From Bradyrhizobium sp. AZCC 1610 (GTDB lineage: Bacteria; Pseudomonadota; Alphaproteobacteria; Rhizobiales; Xanthobacteraceae): a stretch of 64,000 nt of DNA. The stretch is taken from positions 1,955,001 through 2,019,000 of the forward strand of contig NZ_JAZHRR010000001.1 in the NCBI RefSeq assembly GCF_036924515.1, written 5' to 3'. The notes under the pieces are model-generated. The model had not been told where the DNA came from, searched no databases, and worked only from the letters and a program-made list of their open reading frames with translations. Of the stretch, positions 35,595-44,995 are shown in pieces (the first letter of the stretch is position 1; each line of letters opens with the position of its first letter). A program made the translations under genes and the position numbers.

Positions 35595-36659
35595 ATGAAA
35601 CTTTACGTTGGATTGGACGTCGGCCTTGAGGAAACCAGTCTTTGCGTTGTCGACAGCGAGGGCCAGACGGTGCGCGAGCTGAAGGTTAGCACGGAGCCGG
35701 AGGCGATCCGCTGCGCTCTTGAAGGCTCCGCGGATCGCCTCGATCGCGTGGGCGTCGAGGCGTCCTCGCTGGGCATCTGGTTGTACCGCGAATTACAACC
35801 GGTCGGGATCCCGATCATCGTTGTCGAAGCCCGCCATATGCGCGTTTCACTGTCGACAATGCGCAACAAAACCGACCGGAACGACGCGCGCGGCATCGCA
35901 CAGATGATGCGCCTGGGCTGGTACCGCGCCGTTCACGTCAAGAACATCGACATGCAGAAGGTGCGTACGCTGCTGGCCAATCGGAAGCTGCTCAAACGCA
36001 AACTGATCGACATCGAAAACCACATTCGTGGGGCGCTGCGGGCCTATGGGTTACTGGTTGGAGCCGTCGCTCGAGGTGCCTACGAAGCACGCATTCGCGA
36101 GCTGCTCGAACGTAGCGATCCGATTTTCGCGATGACCATCGAAGCCATGCTCGACGTGCGGCGAGCGATCTTCGAGGGCTACGAGCGGTTACATCGCGTG
36201 CTCCTGCAAGTGGTCCAACATGATCCGGTCTGTCGGCGTCTGATGACGGTTCCCGGCGTCGGGCCCGTTGCCGCTCTTTCGTTCAAAGTGGGGTTAGATG
36301 ATCCCCGACGCTTTGCGCGATCTCGAACGGTCGGAGCGCATTTTGGCCTGACGCCGAGGCGACATCAGTCTGGAACGTCGATCGACTATGAGGGCCGCAT
36401 CAGCAAGCAGAGCGACGTTGCGGTTCGGGAGGCGCTATGCGAGGCGGCCGCAAGCCTGTTGCTACGGGTCAGGAAATGGTCGGCATTGCGGGCCTGGGGC
36501 CTGCGGATCGCCAAACGGTCGAGCATGCTGTGCGCGATCGTCGCGGTCGCGCGCAAGCTTGCCGGTATCCTGCACAGGATGTGGGTCAGCGAAACCGACT
36601 TCCACGTCGGGTTCGGCGCCAAGGTCACGCAACGATTGCGATTGAGGCCTGCACAGTAA
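35595..36659 (+). mobile_element. IS110-family transposase (DEDD recombinase)
   Basis: Complete transposase of 354 residues. The RuvC-like DEDD domain at the N-terminus shows Asp8 in YVGLDVG, the Glu in RVGVEASS, and the pair in NKTDRNDAR. The C-terminal Transposase_20 domain has LMTVPGVGPVAALSF and, with the likely nucleophile Ser, RRHQSGTSID. ATG 35595 is preceded by AAAGGAGAG. It sits between traF and the relaxase gene, and the genes normally found there are absent. Element ends were not defined, as IS110 elements lack clear terminal inverted repeats. Confidence 0.9.
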
Positions 36660-37206
36660 CTGCTGCAGCAGCACGAAAGATTAGCCTGGTGTTGCACCCA
36701 GCATGTTGAGGAGGAGCAAAGATTAAAGATCCGCGCGCGCGGTGAGCGTCCCCTGGCGGGGCCGCGAAACGGGGAATGTCCGCTATCTCTTGCCTGCTGC
36801 CGCCCTTCGGGGACGAGAGCGCCGGACTGCTTGGACAGCCCTGTTTACGAACCTGATGAAGAGCATGCGACAGCCCAAGTGCTGAACGCGAAGGAACGCA
36901 TGGACCCCGCCTGGAGAATGCAAATCGCGACCGTGCTGATGGCGAACGCTGCTCGCAATCGAAGCAGCGGGATAAGGAGCGCTGCTTGTTTAGAGAAGTC
37001 GCAAAAAAGCGTAGGACGGAGTTGACTTTGCACGCCCGATTAGGAAGGCAAGGGAAAAGCGCCGCCTCCGGTCGGGCGCATGTGGTTGGTGGAGTTGAGG
37101 TTTTAAGAGGCGTCGAGAATGATCAAGCCGTCGCTCCATTCCAAATCGTCAAGGAAATCAACGAAGCCGGAGCCGTCGGCCTGCACAAGTTTGCGGTGAA
37201 GCCATC
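36660..37206. other. Non-coding region between IS110-type transposase and relaxase remnant
   Basis: About 550 bases with only short frames and no recognisable family. It may include the right end of the IS element and remains of a transfer gene that normally lies between traF and the relaxase. Confidence 0.4.
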
Positions 37207-39041
37207 GTGAGCCAGCGCGACAATGACCTTCGTGTTCGCCCTGGTCGTATTCGCGACAGCGGACGTAGCTTCTCGCGTCCGAAGACCTTTGTCGGCCAGG
37301 TCATGCGGGCGGCCAAGAAGGCCGGGCATGTCGGCGACAGTTTCGGACGCGGTAAGGGTGGAGGGAGCCGGTCGCAGTTCGGACGAGGCCGGCGTGCCGC
37401 GCTCTCACTGTCACTCCGCTCGACTTCGCGGCGCGTGGTAATGAAGGCGCGCGTGGTCCGTCGCCACGGCACCCGCTTTCGCTCGGCACCGCTGAGCAAG
37501 CACATCACCTATTTGAAACGCGAGGGCGTGACACGTGATCGTGCGGACGCCCGTATGTTCGACGCGGGGTCGGATGCGGCGGATGAACGCGCCTTTGCCG
37601 AACGCTGCGAGAATGACAGGCACCATTTTCGATTTATTATTTCTCCGGAGGATGCCGCCGAACTAGGCGATCTCCGCACTTTCACCCGCGAGCTGATGAC
37701 CGACGTCGCGCGGGATCTTGGTACCCAATTGGACTGGATCGCGGTCGACCACTGGAATACCGACAATCCGCACATTCACGTCCTGATCCGCGGCCGCGCG
37801 GAAGACGGCTAATTTAGGATCTGGTTATCAGCCGGGATTACATCAGCCGCGGATTCCGGGATCGCGCGGCCGAGCGCGTCACGCTCGAGCTCGGGCCGCG
37901 CAGCGAGCGGGACATCCAGTCCGCCCTGGAAAGGGAGGTTGAGGCCGAACGCTGGACAAGCCTCGATCGGGCGCTGCGTGTCGCCGCCGACGAGGGCGCC
38001 GGCGTTGCGGACCTTCGGCCAAATGCATCTGGCGAAGACTTGAGCCTCCGCCGTCTGATGGTCGGCCGGGCAGGCAGGCTGGAGCGCCTCGGTCTTGCCG
38101 ATCAAGTTGCACCCGGCTGCTGGACGCTTAAGCCTGGTATCGATGACAAGCTGCGTGACCTCTCGATTCGTGGCGATGTCATCAAGACCATGCATCGGGC
38201 GATGAGCGTTCGTGGCCGCGAGCCGGATGTCTCCGGCTTTGCCTTGCACGGCGAGGTACCGACAGATTCCGTGCTCGGCCGGCTGGTCGAACGCGGACTG
38301 CATGACGAACTGAAAGGCTCGGCCTATGCGATCGTTGAGGGAATCGATGGACGAACGCATCACATCAGGTTCACCGATATCGAAATGACCGGCGATGCCG
38401 CGCCTGGCGCGATCGTGGAGGCGCGGTCTTACGACGATGCGCAGGGCCGCAAGCGGCTCTCGCTCGCCACGCGGTCCGATCTTGACGTCGAAGCCCAGGT
38501 TACGGCGCCGGGAGCGACCTGGATTGACCGGCAGTTACTCGCAGGGGATTCGACCGTGGCTAGGGGTGGCTTTGGATCCGAAGTGCGCGAAGCGATGGAC
38601 CGCCGGGTTGACTATCTCGCAGGTGAAGGCCTTGCACGCCGGCAGGGGGCAAGGGTCATCTTTGCCCGCGATCTCCTCAATACGCTAAGACAGCGGGAGC
38701 TCGATGCGACGGTCGCAAGCCTCTCGTCCGAGACCGGATTACGCCACAATCCTTCGTTGGAGGGGGAACGCATCGTGGGCGTCTATCGTCAGCGCGTAAC
38801 GCTGGCGTCAGGCCGGTTTGCCATGATTGACGGCGGGCTTGGATTCCAACTCGTACCCTGGCGGCCAGCATTGGAGCAGCATCTCGATCGACAGGTCTCC
38901 GGCCTCGCGGCTGGCGATCTGATCGCGTTCCTAAAGATCGCGAGACATCACGAGGCAAGGCAGCATGCTCAGGATGACAGGCGCGAGGCCGGCAGCTACC
39001 AGTCTGATGCGAGGGGGCTCGGCTGTTGGCCGCCGATTTGA
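37207..39041 (+). pseudogene. Relaxase/mobilisation nuclease (DUF3363 type), broken by frameshift
   Basis: VirD2-like relaxase that would nick the transfer origin of a rhizobial conjugative element. The first frame (37207-37812) contains KHITYLKREGVTRD, RHHFRFIISPEDA and the metal-binding His cluster in DHWNTDNPHIHVLIRGRAEDG. A stop and frame change follow at about 37810-37825; homology resumes in another frame with DLVISRDYISRGFRDRAAERVTLELGPR and the DUF3363 region to 39041. The C-terminal end (from about 38900) departs from the usual family ending. With the interrupted traF neighbourhood this shows the element can no longer mobilise itself. Confidence 0.85.
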
Positions 39042-39135
39042 GCCCACTGCGCATCGGAACAGCTTTCGGTGTCATGCTCGTGATTTTTGATTCTCGGGCC
39101 GAAATGCCGGGCGCAAGTGATCCAGATTTCCAGTT

Positions 39136-40195
39136 GTGACCCCGGATGAAGCAAAATCGGACGCCGATAGCCCGGTGTCCGGCATCACCCGCAATCCCTG
39201 GAACCGCGATCGGACCAGCGGCGGATCGAGCGGCGGTGCCGCGGCTTCGGTTGCCGCCGGATGCGGCCCGCTTGCGATCGGCACCGATGGTGTCGGCTCG
39301 ATCCGTGTTCCGTCAGCATTCTGTGGCGTGGTCGGTATCAAGCCGACCTTCGGGCTGGTCCCGAGATCGCCCGGATTCTCGCCGCCGTCGTGGGCGTCGC
39401 TGGCCCATACCGGCCCGATCGCGCGCACGGTTGCCGACGCAGCGCTTCTTCTGGAAGCGGTTTCGACCCACGATTTGCGCGATGCCGCCAGTCTGCCGGT
39501 GCCGGCGCGGAGCTTTGATGCGACAGCAGCAAAGCTCGACGGGATCAGGATTGGAAGCAGCGTCGACTTCGGCTATGCGGCAGTGGCGCCTGACATCCGC
39601 AAAGCGTTTCAGTCGGCGGTTGAGACGCTCGGTTCACTTGACGCCAGCATCGTTCCCGATTGCGTCCAATTTGAACCTGACATGCTCGATCGGATATTGA
39701 AGCCGATCGCCTATACCGAGCAAGCGGCGGCCGTCTCGGCCCGCGGCGCCAATGCGCTAATGGCCTCCGACAGCGACTACCGCGACGTTGTGACAAAAGG
39801 CGCTTCCTACAGCGGCATTGAATATGTCGAGGCCGGCTATCGTCGTAACGGCTTGCGCACGTCGTTCCTGGAAATATTCGGAAAGGTCGATGCGATCGTC
39901 ACCCCAACGGTTGCGGTGACGGCGTTTGCTGCGGGCGCCCTCGGCGTCGACGGCGTCGACGGCATCGACGGCGTCCCCGTCGACCGCCATCTAGGTTGGT
40001 CGCCGTTCTCTTGGCCGATAAATAAATCTGACCGGACTGCCGGCTGCTACGATTCCCTGCGGTTTCGACGCCGACGGGCTTCCGATTGGGCTTCAGATCA
40101 TTGCGCCGTGGCTCGACGAGGGCTTGATTGTGCGTATCGCTGCCGCGTTCGAGCGCGCGCGGCCCTGGAGCCAGTTTCGTCCCCGCATGTCCTGA
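39136..40195 (+). pseudogene. Amidase-signature enzyme, N-terminally truncated and frameshifted
   Basis: Amidase-family sequence starting near the signature: DRTSGGSSGGAAASVAAGCG and GTDGVGSIRVPSAFCG, which hold the cis-Ser and nucleophile Ser. The upstream ~130 residues, including the catalytic Lys, are absent. At about 40020-40030 the frame shifts; the other frame continues with NLTGLPAATIPCGF, DGLPIGLQIIAPWLDEG and ERARPWSQFRP to a stop at 40195, the normal C-terminus. It is therefore not functional as it stands. It is adjacent to, and convergent with, a LysR gene that is also frameshifted. Confidence 0.85.
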
Positions 40196-40211
40196 CCCGG
40201 GTTCGTCGCTG

Positions 40212-41114
40212 TCAGCGGTGTACAAAGGCAGCTCCTTGCCCAGCAGGAGTTTGTCGTCGAGATTGAGGTAGTGCGCCAGATAGTCGTGCAGGGCGCTTGC
40301 GGCCTTTGACGTTGCGGTCGGCGATTTGTACAGCAGAAGATCGACCTTCGGCAGCGGCGGCAGCCCCTCCTTGTCGCCGATCTCGCGCATGTTGGGTACC
40401 AACGCGGAGCGCCCGAGGACGGTGACCGCCATGCCGGCGAAAGCGGCCGCCTGCAAACCGCCAACGCTGTGGCTGACACATGCAATGCGCCATCGGAGCC
40501 TTGCGGCCTCCAGCTGCTCGATCGCATGGTCGCGAAAAATGTTGCCCGGTGGCAGCAGCGCGAGGGGGACCGGCTTTTCGTTGTGCGCTGTCGATTGCTC
40601 CCCGGTCATCCAGATCAATTGCCCCTGCCGCACCACCTGCCCGCCGGTGAAATCGTTCATGCGGGTCACCAGCGCGATATCGACTTCGCCGCGCTTCAGG
40701 CATCCGACAAGCGTGCGTCGAGAGTGAGCAGTTCAGCTCCAGTTGAACGCGCGGAAAGGCTTTGCGGAAAATCCTCAGGATCGAGGGAAGCATGAAGACG
40801 GCATAGAGGTCGGGGGTGCCGAGCACGACGTGGCCTTCGATGTCCGGAGAAGCGAGCTGCGACAACATTTCGTCGTGAAAACCGATGATAGACCGCGCGT
40901 AACTCAGGACCGTCTCGCCTTCCGCCGTCAGAAACAGCCGGCGGCCTTCGTGGATGAAGATCGCTTTTCCAGTGAGTTCCTCCAGCCGCTGCAGTTGAAG
41001 GGTGATTGCGGGCTGGGTGCGGCCGAGCCGCCGCGCGGTCTCGGCGATGCTGCCGGTTTCGACGACCGACATCAGCGAGCGCAGCATGCGGATGTCCAGA
41101 TTGATCAGGTTCAT
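40212..41114 (-). pseudogene. LysR-family regulator with a frameshift
   Basis: The N-terminal HTH is intact (MLRSLMSVVETGSIAETARRLGRTQPAI...), starting from the ATG at 41114. Near 40705 an extra base breaks the effector domain after ELNCSLSTH. The other frame continues with LVGCLKRGEVDIALVTRMNDF, HSVGGLQAAAFAGMAVTVLG and LPPLPKVDLLLYKS, as in LysR proteins. In that frame no stop occurs at the normal end, and translation would run into the amidase region. It probably once controlled the adjacent amidase. Confidence 0.82.
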
Positions 41115-41678
41115 GGCGGTGCTCGCTGTGCAGGCAGGGCAGTTCCATGCAATTTTCGTGCTTGAGAGTGCGGCGCCGGTGCCAACAAAAGAGGTCTAGT
41201 GCCCGCGATCGTCGTGGGATTTTCCGCAGCCCGGATGCAACGAGACTTGGTTCTTTCTATCGGTTGGATGCCAGCGCGTGCACAGAGCGGCCAAAACGAG
41301 GTGCAAGTCTGAAAAAATAATGTAAGATATTGAGATATAAAAACTACTCCCTCTTTTCCGTGGCGCCCATAATGAATTGGAGCGAGAGTGTTGGTTTCGC
41401 CGATCTCATAGCCGCGGGACGCCGGCGCCGGGAACTCCCACCGCAACAAGGGTACGGCGGCGATGGCCTCGTTACTTGCGTTCGCAGCGGCGTTAGCGAA
41501 AACGACACGGTGGATTGACTGAATCGCGGAAAGATAAGGTATAATTGCGCGGAGGCAGGCATGCCAGCGCCAGAACAGTTTGCGATGCAGCACCTGAACT
41601 GCGCTCACTGAGAAGAAATCCTATGCACTATATTAGGATTGGCGGGGTTTACCCTAGAGGGCAGGTCGAGGACCGCTC
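41115..41678. other. Intergenic region upstream of the regulator-VCBS gene
   Basis: About 560 bases with no supported gene. An AT-rich patch near 41315-41345 stands out from the high-GC surroundings and may be promoter DNA. Confidence 0.4.
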
Positions 41679-44600
41679 ATGCGTCGTACCCGGTTGGTGA
41701 TCGCAGACCGACACCCGATCGTTCTGCAGGGCTTGACGTCAATATTCGCGGCCCATCGTGACCTCGAGATTATTGCGTCCTGTCGCGATGGAGCCAGCTG
41801 TGTTGAAGCGATTCGGACTTTTGCGCCCGATGTCGCGCTTCTCGAGGACTCACTGCCTGATCTGACGGCATCTGAAATTCTCGCCATTGCCAACGCCGAG
41901 AATCTTTCCACCCGGCTGGTTTTCTTCACCGCATCAGTCGAACATGATCTCGCCGCGGCAATCGCCGCCGGTGCTTGCAGTGCGATTTCGAAGTACGCGA
42001 GCCCCGAATCTTTGCTGCAATCCCTGAGATCGGTGATGGAGGGCATCAGTTTGGTGCCAGAGCCGCCCCCAAATTTGGCGCCAACCGGCAAGGAAGTGAA
42101 CTGCGCCAATGTCGAAGATGTGCTGGCCGTGCTGACGGACCGCGAGCGCGAAATCATGCGTCTGGTGTCCGAAGGCCTGTCGAACAAAGCCGTTGCGCGC
42201 CGGCTGAACGTTTCCCAAGGCACCATCAAAGTGCACCTCCACCACATATATCAGAAGCTTGAGATCAACAATCGGACGGTGCTCGCGGCGCTCGCCATAT
42301 CACAACGATACGGCGGGTTCGGCACGCTGCCACTTGCAGCACTGACCTTCGCAGCGATGGACGATGTCCAGGCCAGCAGTTCCCGCGAGGATGCCATGCT
42401 GACCTACGACGGCACCGCTGGTGAAACGGTGTTGGACGATGTGTCGAGGACCGGCTTCTATGGTACGCTCTACCTGAACAGCGCGACCGGCGTTCACACC
42501 TATGTTCCCAGCAATGACCCGGGCAATGCGCTGGCGGCGCCCACGACCGAAATCTGTGCAATCACGGTTTCGGACGGCACCCTCTCGGGCAACCAAACCT
42601 ATAAGGTCACTATTGGCGTTGCTAATGCCGCACCGGGCACGCCGAGCGCGACCGGCAAACTCATCGATTCCGACGTCTACAACACCGCCAATACGTTCAC
42701 GGCAGTCAGCTCGACGAGGCCGAGTTCGGGCCGCTACGGCACCTTCATGATGACGGCCGCCGGAGTGTGGTCCTACACGCTCGACAACGCCAACAGCGCC
42801 GTGCAGGCGCTCGATGTCGGCGATACCCTGACCGATACCTTCACCGTGACTACTGCAGGCGGCACCAAGCAAGCGGTGACGGTCACCATCGGTGGCGGCG
42901 CCGATGCGGGCCCCAACAATTTCGACAACCTCGCCTTGGGAGACCGCGTAATACCCGATCCGCCATTCATCTTCGCGACTCCCCGAGGCGACACCTTCGC
43001 GGGAGGCGACGATGAATTTCAAATCGTCTATGCGGGCGACGGCGAGGACGCCGTCAACGGTACCGGCAGGGATGACCCTCTGTATACAGGATCCGGATCC
43101 GTCAACGGCAACAACGGCGCCGCCACCATCATCGGCGGATTTGGTGGCGACCGGCTGAAGGGCAGCAACGGCGACGACACCTTCGTCTATCTCGCTGTGG
43201 GGGGCTCCAGTTCGACCCAGTTCGATACCATTGCCGATTTCAAATCCGGGTCGGACAGGATCAATCTGGCGGCCTTTGGCGCGCTGGCGTTCATGGCGCT
43301 GTCTCCCACAGCTAAGACCGTGCCGCCGCATACCATCGCCTGGATCTATGACAGCGCTAACAATCAAACCATCGTGTACGTGAATCAGACCGATCAGACC
43401 CTCGATATCGGCGATTCGGCTCTGCTGGAAATCCACCTTCAGGGCGATGCGTTCGTTCAGGAGTCGGATTTCGTCCACGAGCCGGCAACAGCGACCGTCG
43501 CGGCCACCGGCGAGGCGATCGATCCGGCGCTGGCCGCGACGACGGCAGGAGACGTTCTGACGACGAGTGGCGCCGAGGCTTCCGGGGAAGCGACTGTCAG
43601 CGAGACTGCGCGCGTCACAGACAGCATCTGGACCACAGCCGACGAGAGCTTCAGCTTCCATTTCGCGCGGGAGCGGGTCGATTTAACCGGTTCTGCCCGG
43701 TTTGCCAGTCTCGGCGAAGCTCCGGAGCATGCGACCGAAGACGGCGAAGATGGCGCCGCTACCCTCGCCAGCGCGTCTTCGGTCGAGCTTCTCCGCAGTT
43801 ACACAACCGGACCAGCGGAGGATCACTTCACGTTCGATCAGGGGCCGATCCACGCAAGCACCGTCGCAATGACGACCAGCGATGCCGCCGCAACGCTTGC
43901 GGGAGGCGCGGTCGATCATGGTGGCTTCGCCGTGGCAACCGCAACGGCCGCGTCGCAGCACGCCGAGCATGGCGTAGCGTCCGGAAGCGCTGCCAATCAC
44001 GGCCAACCGCAGCGCGACTTGCCCGCCGCCTCTGAAGACGCCCTCGCAGCCGCCGAGCAGCATGCCGAGCATGTCGCAACACCGGGGAGCGGTGCCGATC
44101 CCGGCCAATCGCAGCGCGAGTTGCGCATCACCTCTGAAAACGGTCCCGCAGCCACCGAGCAGCATGCCGCGCATGATGCAACACCGGGGAGCGGTGCCAA
44201 TTCCGGCCAATCGCAGCGCGACTTGCATACCACTTCTGAAAACGGTCCCGCAGCCACCGAGCAGCACGCCGCGCAGGATGCAACACCGGTAAGCGGTGCC
44301 GATCCCGGCCAATCGCAGCGCGACCTGCATACTGCCTCTGCAAAGGGTCCCGCAGTCGCCGAGCAGCATGCCGAGCCTGGCACAACACCGGCAAGCGGTG
44401 CCGATCCCGGCCAATCGCAGCGCGACCTGCACGCAGCCTCTGAAAACGATCCCCCAGCCACCGAGCAGCAGCAGGCCGCGCATGGCGCAACACCGGTAAG
44501 CGGTGCCAATCCTGGCCAATCGCAGCGCGATTTGCACGCAGCGTCTGCAGACGCGTCCAACAACTCACATTCGGAATCGAACCCGAACGCTGCCAGCAAG

Positions 44601-44888
44601 GATCAACCTGCCCCCGCCGACGCCGGTCACGCAGAGCTGGCAGCCGCCCCGGCACTCGGAGATTCATTCCAGTTCAAGAGCGAGATGGCCGATTCCAAAC
44701 ATTCAGACACTGTGGCAGATGTGGGCAACGATCCGGCTTCGGCCGCGCATGACCGGCACATTGTCCAACATGATGGGCTGGAAGCGATCCAGGATACTGA
44801 ACCGGCCGGGCTTTCGCTCCCGGAGCAAAACGCCGCTGATCACGCCAAGGGCGCACAGCATCATGTGCCGCACGATCTGATCGTGTGA
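41679..44888 (+). CDS. Chimeric protein: NarL/FixJ response regulator fused to VCBS, RTX-like and repeat regions
   Basis: A single 1069-residue frame. Residues 1-120 form a receiver-like domain (VIADRHPIVLQGLTSIF; LLEDSLPD at the phospho-acceptor position). Residues about 145-205 form a LuxR HTH (LTDREREIMRLVSEGLSNKAVARRL...GTIKVHLHHIYQ). From about 230 to 408 come two VCBS/cadherin-like repeats (GTLYLNSATGVHTYVPS; GTFMMTAAGVWSYTLDN). Residues 480-560 resemble an RTX/serralysin C-terminal segment (GGFGGDRLKGSNGDDTF, DTIADFKSGSDRINLAAFG). Residues 762-960 are tandem 34-residue repeats rich in Gln, His and Ala. No signal peptide is present. VCBS and RTX parts are normally secreted and the regulator part is cytoplasmic, so the function is unclear. 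No frameshift is apparent at the junction. Confidence 0.85.
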   Translation: MRRTRLVIADRHPIVLQGLTSIFAAHRDLEIIASCRDGASCVEAIRTFAPDVALLEDSLPDLTASEILAIANAENLSTRLVFFTASVEHDLAAAIAAGACSAISKYASPESLLQSLRSVMEGISLVPEPPPNLAPTGKEVNCANVEDVLAVLTDREREIMRLVSEGLSNKAVARRLNVSQGTIKVHLHHIYQKLEINNRTVLAALAISQRYGGFGTLPLAALTFAAMDDVQASSSREDAMLTYDGTAGETVLDDVSRTGFYGTLYLNSATGVHTYVPSNDPGNALAAPTTEICAITVSDGTLSGNQTYKVTIGVANAAPGTPSATGKLIDSDVYNTANTFTAVSSTRPSSGRYGTFMMTAAGVWSYTLDNANSAVQALDVGDTLTDTFTVTTAGGTKQAVTVTIGGGADAGPNNFDNLALGDRVIPDPPFIFATPRGDTFAGGDDEFQIVYAGDGEDAVNGTGRDDPLYTGSGSVNGNNGAATIIGGFGGDRLKGSNGDDTFVYLAVGGSSSTQFDTIADFKSGSDRINLAAFGALAFMALSPTAKTVPPHTIAWIYDSANNQTIVYVNQTDQTLDIGDSALLEIHLQGDAFVQESDFVHEPATATVAATGEAIDPALAATTAGDVLTTSGAEASGEATVSETARVTDSIWTTADESFSFHFARERVDLTGSARFASLGEAPEHATEDGEDGAATLASASSVELLRSYTTGPAEDHFTFDQGPIHASTVAMTTSDAAATLAGGAVDHGGFAVATATAASQHAEHGVASGSAANHGQPQRDLPAASEDALAAAEQHAEHVATPGSGADPGQSQRELRITSENGPAATEQHAAHDATPGSGANSGQSQRDLHTTSENGPAATEQHAAQDATPVSGADPGQSQRDLHTASAKGPAVAEQHAEPGTTPASGADPGQSQRDLHAASENDPPATEQQQAAHGATPVSGANPGQSQRDLHAASADASNNSHSESNPNAASKDQPAPADAGHAELAAAPALGDSFQFKSEMADSKHSDTVADVGNDPASAAHDRHIVQHDGLEAIQDTEPAGLSLPEQNAADHAKGAQHHVPHDLIV
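43965..44560 (+). repeat. Six tandem copies of a 102-bp (34-residue) repeat
   Basis: The marker ggccaatcgcagcgcga or a close variant recurs at 44001, 44103, 44205, 44307, 44409 and 44514: exact 102-bp spacing except for the last interval, which has one extra Gln codon. The unit encodes TEQHAAHDATPGSGA followed by GQSQRDLHTTSENGPA-like sequence. It lies within the C-terminal part of the chimeric regulator/VCBS gene. Copies differ by a few substitutions, so expansion is fairly recent. Confidence 0.9.
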
Positions 44889-44919
44889 TGGTGCTGCCTT
44901 CCGGTCTTGAAGCGCGCGG

Positions 44920-44950
44920 CGGACGCGACCATCCATCGTTCGCGCGTCCG
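44920..44950. terminator. Possible hairpin between convergent genes
   Basis: CGGACGCGA and TCGCGCGTCCG pair with a small bulge between the convergent chimeric gene and acetyltransferase gene. No T run follows, so terminator function is uncertain. Confidence 0.3.
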
Positions 44951-44995
44951 ATCCTGCACAGCGCAGACATCGCGGCGTAAGGGCCGCGCAACCCG

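Noticed and set aside
43683-44537. Long minus-strand open frame antisense to the repeat region
   Set aside because: It is a by-product of the tandem repeat and high GC: the repeat unit is open in several frames. The plus-strand frame has recognisable domains across the whole gene.
43965-44560. CRISPR array
   Set aside because: The repeats are contiguous 102-bp coding units with no spacers.
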